Assembly: GCA_035493475.1 (NCBI GenBank)
Contig: DATJIF010000175.1
Location: 62,001-126,000, forward strand
From: Actinospica sp035493475
GTDB taxonomy: Bacteria > Actinomycetota > Actinomycetes > Streptomycetales > Catenulisporaceae
Direction: 5' to 3'
DNA length: 64,000 nt
Numbering within the stretch: position 1 is the stretch's first letter; every line of letters starts with the position of its first letter. Of this stretch, positions 58,432-64,000 are shown piece by piece. Under the pieces are notes generated by a model. That model was not told the DNA's origin. It saw only the letters and a list, made by a program, of their open reading frames with translations, and ran no database searches. Made by a program: the position numbers and the translations under genes.

Positions 58432-60047
58432 GCGGGGTCCGCGAGCGCAACGCCTCGGCCTGGCTGCTGCCGAACGACGGAACGCGCACCGACCACCGGC
58501 TGCGCCGCGACATGCGCCGGTTCGCGGACGACGAGGAGGTGGACGCGGTCGTCGTCGGCTGCGGCGCCGGGGGCTCGGTCATGCTCCAACGCCTGGCACG
58601 CAGGGGATGGCGCGTCGTCGGATTCGACGCGGGACCGTTCTGGGATCCCGACACCGACTGGGTCAGCGACGAGGCGGGATCGCACCATCTCTACTGGACC
58701 GAGCCGCGCGTGATCTCGGGTTCCGACCCGATTCCCTTGGGCTCCAACAACTCCGGACGCGGCGTGGGCGGCTCGATGGTGCACTTCGCCGGGTACGCGC
58801 CGCGCTTCCACCCGAGCGACTTCCGGACACTGAGCCAGGACGGCGTGGGTGCGGACTGGCCGGTCGGCTACGACGTGCTCAAGCCCTACTACGAAGACAT
58901 CGAACAGGAACTGCCGGTCGCCGGCGAGCACTGGCCGTGGGGAGATCCGCACGGCTATCCGCATCGGCCGCATCCGGTCAGCGGCAACGGCGAGATCTTC
59001 CTGCGCGGCGCCCGAAAGCTGGGGATCACCGCGAAAGTCGGTCCCGTCGCGATCCCGAACGGACGCTTCGGAAACCGGCCGCACTGCATCTACCGCGGGT
59101 TCTGCCTCCAAGGCTGCAAGGTGAACGCGAAGGCCTCGCCGCTGATCACGCACATCCCGGACGCGCTCGCGCACGGTGCCGAGATCCGCGCGAACTGCAT
59201 GGTGACGCGCATCGACGTGGACGAGCACTCGGGTCTCGCGACCGGCGTGCACTACATCAAGGCCGGCAGGCGCCGCTTCCAGCGCGCACGGGTCGTCATC
59301 GTGGCCGGATACTCGATCGAGACGCCGCGGCTGCTGCTCAACTCGGCCTCGAAGCGGTTCCCCGAGGGCCTCTGCAACGACTTCGACCAGGTCGGCCGCT
59401 ACCTGATGGTCCAGGGCGCGCCGCAGACCGGCGGCCGCTTCGACACGCCGATCAACATGTACAAGGCACCGCCGCCCGAGGTCGTCTCCGAGGACTTCTA
59501 CGAGACCGATCCGAGCAAGCCATACCGCCGCGGATTCGCCGTGCAGAACGTCTCCCCGCTGCCAATCACCTGGGCCGAGCATGTCGCAGCGCAAGGGCAT
59601 TGGGGCGCGGACCTGCGCCGTCGAATGAGCGGCTACCCGCATTGGGCCTGCCTCGGTTCGCTGTGCGAGTTCCTGCCACGGGCCGAGAACCGGGTCACGC
59701 TCTCCAGCGAGGTCGATCGCAACGGCCTTCCGGTCGCGGAGTTCTCCTACAGCCAGTGCGAGAACGACCGCATGCTGGTGAAGGCGGCCACCGGCGTGAT
59801 GGAGGACATCCTGCACGCCGCGGGCGCTGACGAGCTGATGACCATCGACCGCTACGCGCACCTCGTCGGCGGCGCGCGGATGGCCGCGGACGAGCAGTCC
59901 GGTGTCGTCGACGCCGACTGCCGCAGCTTCGCCGTGCCGAACCTCTACATCACCGACGGCAGCGTCCTGCCGACCCAGGGCTCCGCGAATCCGGCGCTGA
60001 CCATCATGGCCGTGGCCGCGCGTGCAGCCGACCGGATGACCGTTTGA
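58428..60047 (+). CDS. GMC-family FAD oxidoreductase
   Basis: A 539-aa glucose-methanol-choline oxidoreductase. The FAD-binding loop is AVVVGCGAGGSVMLQRLARRG near residue 40; GSNNSGRGVGGSMVHFAGYA is the second flavin region; CIYRGFCLQGCKVNAK and HLVGGARMAAD (His) with GSANPALTIMA (Asn) at the C-terminus are typical of the gluconate/2-keto-gluconate dehydrogenase branch. It partners the subunit 3-like protein. There is no cytochrome gene, so the electron acceptor is open. Confidence 0.92.
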   Translation: MSGVRERNASAWLLPNDGTRTDHRLRRDMRRFADDEEVDAVVVGCGAGGSVMLQRLARRGWRVVGFDAGPFWDPDTDWVSDEAGSHHLYWTEPRVISGSDPIPLGSNNSGRGVGGSMVHFAGYAPRFHPSDFRTLSQDGVGADWPVGYDVLKPYYEDIEQELPVAGEHWPWGDPHGYPHRPHPVSGNGEIFLRGARKLGITAKVGPVAIPNGRFGNRPHCIYRGFCLQGCKVNAKASPLITHIPDALAHGAEIRANCMVTRIDVDEHSGLATGVHYIKAGRRRFQRARVVIVAGYSIETPRLLLNSASKRFPEGLCNDFDQVGRYLMVQGAPQTGGRFDTPINMYKAPPPEVVSEDFYETDPSKPYRRGFAVQNVSPLPITWAEHVAAQGHWGADLRRRMSGYPHWACLGSLCEFLPRAENRVTLSSEVDRNGLPVAEFSYSQCENDRMLVKAATGVMEDILHAAGADELMTIDRYAHLVGGARMAADEQSGVVDADCRSFAVPNLYITDGSVLPTQGSANPALTIMAVAARAADRMTV

Positions 60048-60059
60048 ACGGTACTGGCG

Positions 60060-60428
60060 CTAGCCCCGCATCTGCCTGACGTCGTCGCTGTCCAGGGTGC
60101 GGTAGTGCTGCGCGATGCGGACGACGACGGCGAGGAAGACCCCTGTCACGGCGACGCCGATGACGATCGCGGTCAGGCAGAAGTTCTGCAGCACCGGATC
60201 GGCGGCGTTGCCGTGTGCGAGCTGGTCGGGGGTCTTGCCGTGCGGGGGACCGAGCAGCACCGGCGCGGTGGAGCCGGTGCGGTAGGCGAGCGAGACGAAC
60301 AGTAGATAGGTCGAGCTCTCCATCAGGGACAGGCCCATGACCATCTTGATCATGTTGCGGCGGGTGAGCAGCGTGTACAGGCCGAGGCAGAAGACCACGG
60401 CCGAGACGAGGTAGTTGGCGACGATCAC
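60060..60428 (-). CDS. mrpC: Mrp antiporter subunit C
   Basis: A 122-aa NuoK-like protein with three membrane helices (VANYLVSAVVFCLGLYTLL, NMIKMVMGLSLMESSTYLLFVSL, and a third near 85-105). It has a 25-residue insert-like loop (GSTAPVLLGPPHGKTPDQL) before the last helix. The GTG start overlaps the upstream gene stop by 4 bp. It is the last gene of the antiporter cluster here; the expected D subunit does not follow. Confidence 0.9.
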   Translation of the reverse strand: MIVANYLVSAVVFCLGLYTLLTRRNMIKMVMGLSLMESSTYLLFVSLAYRTGSTAPVLLGPPHGKTPDQLAHGNAADPVLQNFCLTAIVIGVAVTGVFLAVVVRIAQHYRTLDSDDVRQMRG

Positions 60429-61387
60429 GATTGCCCGCCCTCCTCGTCCTCATCTTCGTCCTCGTCGTCGGGCGCCCAGTCCCGGCCGATGCTGAGCAGT
60501 CCGAAGACGGCGATCGACAGGCCGGTGCCGACTTCGATGAGCTCGCCGACCGAGAACAGTTGCACGACGCCGCCGGACAGGATCGTGCCGGGTTCGGCCA
60601 GCGGCAGCCAGTTTCCGCTGAAGGAGCCTTTGAGCAGCAGTCCGAGCAGTTCCGTGCCGATGATCAGAAGCGCGCCGGCGAGTTCGGCGGTCTCCAGCAG
60701 GCCCGGTCGTGCCACACGGGCGATCCGGCGGCGCCCGAAGCCCGCGTAAGCCAGCAGCAGCACGCCGAGCAGCACCGCGCCGCCCGGGAATCCGCCGCCG
60801 GGGGAGTAGCCCCAGGCCACGAGGTAGAGGCCGGTGACGGCGAGGATCGGCGCGGCGATCCGGATCGTGGTGCGGGTGACGACGGTGAGCGAGTCGGCGC
60901 GTTCCGGGCCGTGCCCGCCGAGCGGTTCGCGGTCCGGGGTGCGCAGCGTCGAGGCCGTCTCGCGCCGCTCGCGCTCGTCGGCGGCGCGGGTCTGCCGCTC
61001 CTCCGAGTCCGCGGGGGCATGGGGATCGATCTCGTGCTGCTCGCGCTCGCCGGCTGCGTGCTCGCCGAAGTAGCCGCGACGTGCCTCGCGTGGCCGGGTC
61101 AGCACCACGATGCTGACCACGGCGGCCAGCAGTAGGAATGTCTCGCCGAAGGTGTCGAAGCCGCGCGAGCCGTAGACGACCTCGTTGACCGGCTCCAGCA
61201 GCTTCCAGTCCGGCAGCGCGGTGACCAGTGCGTACGTGGCGGCGGAAGGCAGCGGCGCGTTCTCCCGGGGCGCGGCGAGATACGCGGCGCCGAGAGCCGC
61301 GGCGGCCGCGAGCGTGAGCAGCAGGCCGAGCCACGGCCGGTGCCGGGGCTCGCGGTCAACGACGTGCGCGTGTCTCTCCCTCGCCAT
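60425..61387 (-). CDS. Fused MbhE/MrpB-like antiporter subunit
   Basis: A 320-aa protein made of two parts. The N-terminal part (NEVVYGSRGFDTFGETFLLLAAVVSIVV, two helices) is the MbhE-type segment that forms the end of MrpA in other systems. A 65-residue charged linker (many Glu/Arg) separates it from the C-terminal MrpB domain (LYLVAWGYSPGGGFPGGAVLLGVLLLAYA, GELIEVGTGLSIAVFG), with four helices. The end is acidic (DEDEDEDEEGG). Fusion of these units with such a linker is notable. It overlaps the upstream gene by 32 bp. Confidence 0.85.
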   Translation of the reverse strand: MARERHAHVVDREPRHRPWLGLLLTLAAAAALGAAYLAAPRENAPLPSAATYALVTALPDWKLLEPVNEVVYGSRGFDTFGETFLLLAAVVSIVVLTRPREARRGYFGEHAAGEREQHEIDPHAPADSEERQTRAADERERRETASTLRTPDREPLGGHGPERADSLTVVTRTTIRIAAPILAVTGLYLVAWGYSPGGGFPGGAVLLGVLLLAYAGFGRRRIARVARPGLLETAELAGALLIIGTELLGLLLKGSFSGNWLPLAEPGTILSGGVVQLFSVGELIEVGTGLSIAVFGLLSIGRDWAPDDEDEDEDEEGGQS

Positions 61388-61667
61388 CGCGCTCGGCCTC
61401 CTCCCGCAGTTCGCCCTCGTCGAGCACGTCCGCCCGAACCTTCGCGATCGCGGTCAGATAGAGCACGGGCAGCGCGATCGCGCCGACGACCACCTCCGAG
61501 TGCGCGTCGTCCGGGGCGCCGAGGACGACGAACAGCAGCGACAGGAACGTGCCCACCGCCGAGAGCGCCATCACCGCGCCCGGCAGGTTCGCGATCCGGA
61601 CCACCAGGACGGCGCTGCCCAGGATGACCGCGAGGACGAGGTAGTCGATGATCCAGAACTCAGTCAT
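61356..61667 (-). CDS. MbhD-like antiporter subunit (DUF4040)
   Basis: A 103-aa protein with three helices (LVLAVILGSAVLVVRI, AVMALSAVGTFLSLLFVVLG, EVVVGAIALPVLYLTAIAKV), matching the MbhD/DUF4040 piece normally in the C-terminal part of MrpA. ATG 61667 is chosen because it overlaps the MrpG stop region in the usual way. The C-terminus is acidic. Confidence 0.85.
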   Translation of the reverse strand: MTEFWIIDYLVLAVILGSAVLVVRIANLPGAVMALSAVGTFLSLLFVVLGAPDDAHSEVVVGAIALPVLYLTAIAKVRADVLDEGELREEAERDGEGETRARR

Positions 61668-62007
61668 CGTCCGCCTCCTGTTCGGCCACCTCGTCGCGCA
61701 CCGCCCCGTCCCACATCGGCACACCCGCGCGATAGGCGGCGCGGGCCAGCGCGTGCGAGGCGGCCGGATTGACCGTCAGCAACAGCACGGCGACGATCAG
61801 CGCCCGTGCCGCGTACGCGCTCCCGAAGCCCTCGCCGACCACGAGCGCGACGAGCGGCGGCAGCGCGCCCATCGTGATGGTCTTCGACGAGCACTGGATC
61901 CGGCAGTACACGTCCGGCATCCGCAGGATCCCCAGCGCGCCGGAGACCGAGAAGGCCAGACCGGCGACGGCCAGCACGGCCACGACGACCACGATCACAG
62001 TGCTCAT
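61660..62007 (-). CDS. mrpG: Mrp antiporter subunit G
   Basis: A 115-aa protein with three helices. GALGILRMPDVYCRIQCSSKT is the MnhG/PhaG signature. The polar C-terminus (VRDEVAEQEADDD) is acidic. It overlaps MrpF by 4 bp and MbhD by 8 bp. Confidence 0.9.
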   Translation of the reverse strand: MSTVIVVVVAVLAVAGLAFSVSGALGILRMPDVYCRIQCSSKTITMGALPPLVALVVGEGFGSAYAARALIVAVLLLTVNPAASHALARAAYRAGVPMWDGAVRDEVAEQEADDD

Positions 62008-62273
62008 ATCAGCCTCCGCTCGAGGAACCTCGCCCAGACGATCGCGCCGAGATAGCTGAAGGACACGAGCCAGACGGCGACGTCCAGGTAGATCGCGCGA
62101 TCGGCGCCGGCGGCGTAGAACAGCACGGCGAGCGCGGCCTGGGTCGAGGCGGTGTTGAGCGCCACGATCCGGTCCGACACGCTCGGTCCGATCGCCAGGC
62201 GCGGCAGGACCAGCAGCGCGACACAGGTCTCTGCGATCGCCACCGCGAAGTAGAGCTCATCGATGTTGGTCAT
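62004..62273 (-). CDS. mrpF: Mrp antiporter subunit F
   Basis: An 89-aa three-helix protein; RLAIGPSVSDRIVALNTAST is the MnhF/PhaF signature. It overlaps both neighbours, MrpE by 17 bp and MrpG by 4 bp. Confidence 0.9.
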   Translation of the reverse strand: MTNIDELYFAVAIAETCVALLVLPRLAIGPSVSDRIVALNTASTQAALAVLFYAAGADRAIYLDVAVWLVSFSYLGAIVWARFLERRLI

Positions 62274-62763
62274 CGCTTCTCCTCAGCCCGTCAAGGCAGC
62301 GTTCGACCGGCCCGTTGATCGCCTCCCGCGCGGCGCGTCGGCCGCCCTCCGGCACGTCCACCGCGTGGTACTGCAGTTGGTGGCGGCGCCGGTCGAGGTC
62401 GACGATCTGGTTGTCCACGATCAGGGACGTGACGAGGCCGACCGTGGTCAGCCCCAAGTCGGTGCGCTCGTGCGTCGGCACGATGACCATCCCGCTGCGC
62501 AGCGGACGGCTCGGCGCCCAGATCCGGCGCGCGAGACGCACGTTGGCCACCGGGATCCGGATCAACGCCGTGCCCAGCAGCCGGAGCGCGGCGACGGCGT
62601 TGCGCGGTACGAGCAGCCGCCAGGGGCCTGGCACTTTGCCGAGCGGTGCCAGCGCGGCGCCGACGAGCAGTGAGACCGCCGCGCCGACGATCAGCTGTTC
62701 GGCCGTGCGCGTCCAGGTCAGCAGGATCCAGACGAGATAGCACCAGCAGGCGAGCGGAAACAT
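62257..62763 (-). CDS. mrpE: Mrp antiporter subunit E
   Basis: A 168-aa protein with two N-terminal helices (LVWILLTWTRTAEQLIVGAAVSLLVG) and the cytoplasmic MnhE domain (LIRIPVANVRLARRIWAP, GLTTVGLVTSLIVDNQIVDLD, LQYHAVDVPEG). It is the first recognised antiporter gene of the cluster and follows the EcsC-like gene by 40 bp. Confidence 0.9.
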   Translation of the reverse strand: MFPLACWCYLVWILLTWTRTAEQLIVGAAVSLLVGAALAPLGKVPGPWRLLVPRNAVAALRLLGTALIRIPVANVRLARRIWAPSRPLRSGMVIVPTHERTDLGLTTVGLVTSLIVDNQIVDLDRRRHQLQYHAVDVPEGGRRAAREAINGPVERCLDGLRRSDDQHR

Positions 62764-62803
62764 GGCGCCCGGCTACCCGCGAGCGGCCGGACCATGCGCG
62801 GTC

Positions 62804-63400
62804 TCACTCCGTCCACCGGTCGCGCGCCGTGGGATCGGAGCGCAGGTCGAGGCGCAGCGACTCGCCGAACGCGCGGGTCTGCCGCCCCGACCGAAGCCCG
62901 GCGGCGATGGCCGTGCTCGCGAGCAGCGTGCGCGGATTCGGCAGACGGCGACGGGCCGCGCGGGGCAACACGTGCACCAGCGTCCAGCCGGCGGCCGGCA
63001 CTGCCCGCGCGATCAGGTCGTTCTTGCCCTCGCGCGCGGCCCACTGGGCGACGTAGCCGGTCGTGCCCCCGTTCACCGGACTCGGGTTCGGCAGCCCGAA
63101 GACCTCGTGCAGTTCGGCGGTCAGCCGCGTGCACAGCGCCGAGACCAGGGCGGACTGGCCGAGCGCGGCCAACGGGGCGCCCAGCGGCACCGGCGCGAGC
63201 GCGCAGCAGCCGGCGACGGCGCCGACCGCGGCACCGCGCCGCGCGGCGTCCGCGACCAGCTGTTCGGCGAGTTCGTCGGGTTCCAGCCCGGGATACGCGG
63301 CGCGCAGTTCCGGCAGGCCGCGGGCGTGCGGGCGCGGAGCCAGTCGAGACAATCCCGTCTCCAGCTTGGCCCGCCAGAGTCCGGTCGCGGCCGCCGTCAT
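62804..63400 (-). CDS. EcsC-like membrane-associated protein
   Basis: A 198-aa protein whose middle (RRGAAVGAVAGCCALAPVPLGAPLAALGQ, then VSALCTRLTAELHEVFG) resembles EcsC-family proteins, with two weak hydrophobic helices. The family has no agreed biochemical role. ATG 63400 overlaps the upstream stop by 4 bp, and the antiporter genes follow on the same strand. Confidence 0.65.
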   Translation of the reverse strand: MTAAATGLWRAKLETGLSRLAPRPHARGLPELRAAYPGLEPDELAEQLVADAARRGAAVGAVAGCCALAPVPLGAPLAALGQSALVSALCTRLTAELHEVFGLPNPSPVNGGTTGYVAQWAAREGKNDLIARAVPAAGWTLVHVLPRAARRRLPNPRTLLASTAIAAGLRSGRQTRAFGESLRLDLRSDPTARDRWTE

Positions 63401-63660
63401 CGCGGCATCGCGGCGACGACCAGGTCGTAGTCCACGGCGGTGACCGGCACGCTCAGCGCCGGGACCCCCGGGGACTCGAAGCCCGCGCCCGCCATGACGA
63501 AGATCTTGTACCGCCGGTTGTCGTCCAGCCAGGCGCGCACCTCGTCGGTCTCCAGCGAGGCCAGCGGCAGCGCGCCGAACGGGATGCCCGAAGGTACCGT
63601 TTCGTCGTCGCCGGCCGCGATCAGCGACAGGATTCCCGGTTTCTCGTCGGTGGTCCGCAT
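63397..63660 (-). CDS. Small soluble protein of unknown function
   Basis: An 87-aa protein, not recognised. It reads RTTDEKPGILSLIAAGDDETV then LDDNRRYKIFVMAGAGFESPG, a small alpha/beta domain. ATG 63660 follows GGAGGG. It is likely the first gene of the minus-strand unit that contains the EcsC-like and Mrp genes, and has a weak SigB-like promoter upstream. Confidence 0.65.
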   Translation of the reverse strand: MRTTDEKPGILSLIAAGDDETVPSGIPFGALPLASLETDEVRAWLDDNRRYKIFVMAGAGFESPGVPALSVPVTAVDYDLVVAAMPR

Positions 63661-63698
63661 GGCAACCCTCCGTGCGTTCGTCCAGTTCCGGCCCCTGC

Positions 63699-63722
63699 TT
63701 GCCGGGATCGGCCGCCGCAAAC
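63699..63722 (-). promoter_or_regulatory. SigB-like promoter (P7), weak
   Basis: On the minus strand GTTT (63722-63719), 14 bp, CGGCAA (63704-63699), about 39 bp before the 63660 start. The -10 deviates at its first base. Confidence 0.35.
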
Positions 63723-63746
63723 CCGCGCCGAGCCGCGAACGGGCCC

Positions 63747-63774
63747 GTTTACGTCCCGCCCGATCGGTTAACCG
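63747..63774 (+). promoter_or_regulatory. SigB-like promoter and GTTAAC palindrome before the sigma gene (P5)
   Basis: GTTT at 63747-63750, 15 bp, GGTTAA at 63766-63771, overlapping a 10-bp perfect palindrome CGGTTAACCG (63765-63774). About 80-100 bp upstream of the sigma-factor start. The same GTTAAC core occurs in the inverted repeat at 47044-47095. Confidence 0.4.
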
Positions 63775-63850
63775 TTGAGTCCACCGTGAGATCAGCGGTG
63801 CGCGCGACTGTGATCGTCAAGAATCTCAGCGAACTATCGAGGGCTGAACC

Positions 63851-64000
63851 GTGACGACGACCATCGACATCCCGAGTACCCGACCCGCCCGACCGCTGCC
63901 GGCCGAGCGCGAGGCACAACGCGCCGAGACGATGCGCGTGCTGCGGAGGATGGTGAGTCTGCCGATCGGAGACCCGGAGCGGGCGCGGCTGCGCGACGAG
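63851..64000 (+). CDS. SigB/SigF-type RNA polymerase sigma factor, N-terminal part
   Basis: Only the first 50 codons are present, from GTG 63851. They encode a Thr/Pro/Arg-rich leader, then RRMVSLPIGDPERARLRDE, the typical lead-in to region 1.2/2 (…LRDEVVxxHLPLV) of actinobacterial stress sigma factors of the SigB/F/G group. Truncation by the window end keeps this an inference. The neighbouring STAS, RsbW-like and PP2C proteins, and SigB-like promoters, support it. Confidence 0.7.
   Translation, partial: MTTTIDIPSTRPARPLPAEREAQRAETMRVLRRMVSLPIGDPERARLRDE

Noticed and set aside
1..64000. tRNA, rRNA, CRISPR arrays and insertion sequences
   Set aside because: No cloverleaf-like GTTCGA-type T-arms with matching stems, no spaced direct repeats and no transposase-like genes were seen; computational scans were not possible here.

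Overview
The window is high-GC DNA from a free-living, probably soil-dwelling Actinomycetota member. The evidence is GTG/TTG starts with AGGAGG-type ribosome sites, many 1-4 bp gene overlaps, LacI/TetR/GntR regulators, extracellular xylanases, SigB-type partner-switching proteins and actinobacterial families (DUF3040, DUF3618, DUF6458, class II DAHP synthase, MEDS proteins). Genus cannot be fixed from the sequence. No rRNA, tRNA, CRISPR array, IS element or phage was seen.

Layout. (1) 1-11.4 kb: a ligand uptake and breakdown island, with an amidase (5' end outside the window), a four-gene oligopeptide-type ABC transporter, a MaoC-like protein plus acyl-CoA ligase, two TetR regulators and two CocE/NonD esterases. 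Three promoters in it share one operator-like motif. (2) 11.4-17.3 kb: a minus-strand seven-gene operon with a Rieske ring-hydroxylating dioxygenase (alpha, beta), a carboxymuconolactone-decarboxylase-like protein, a Cys-rich unknown, a condensation/CAT-fold-like protein without the catalytic histidines, a flavodoxin-fold oxidoreductase and a short class II DAHP synthase. I see no known pathway in this combination; it is the best candidate for an undescribed aromatic pathway. (3) 17.7-22.5 kb: DUF1304 protein; GntR - NCS1 transporter - hydantoin-racemase-like operon; EthD protein with a divergent AraC regulator. (4) 22.5-23.7 kb: three small proteins of unknown function, one of them only 57 aa. 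(5) 23.8-35.8 kb: an arabinoxylan locus (GH3, LacI, sugar ABC importer, GH51, secreted GH10 and GH11-CBM2, second LacI). (6) 35.8-39.3 kb: LysR/PLP dehydratase pair and GntR/deoC pair, each divergent with an operator-like dyad. (7) 39.3-64 kb: a general-stress island with STAS and RsbW-like proteins, a frameshifted MEDS-ATPase gene, a 1375-residue hybrid kinase/phosphatase, a pyruvate-oxidase-like enzyme, small membrane proteins, hemerythrins, a PfpI protein, an SDR/enolase/ferritin/GMC-oxidase operon, Mrp antiporter genes and finally the start of a SigB/F-type sigma factor.

How it fits together. In (7), several promoters resemble the actinobacterial SigB consensus (GNTT, 14-16 bp, GGGTA/GGGCA) and a SigB-type sigma gene starts at 63851, so much of the region is probably one stress regulon. 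In (5), secreted xylanases release xylo-oligosaccharides, the ABC importer takes them up and intracellular GH51/GH3 finish hydrolysis. The Mrp antiporter genes are split: subunits E-F-G-MbhD-B-C lie at 60-62.8 kb, while a D-type subunit lies 9 kb away behind a block of opposite-strand stress genes.
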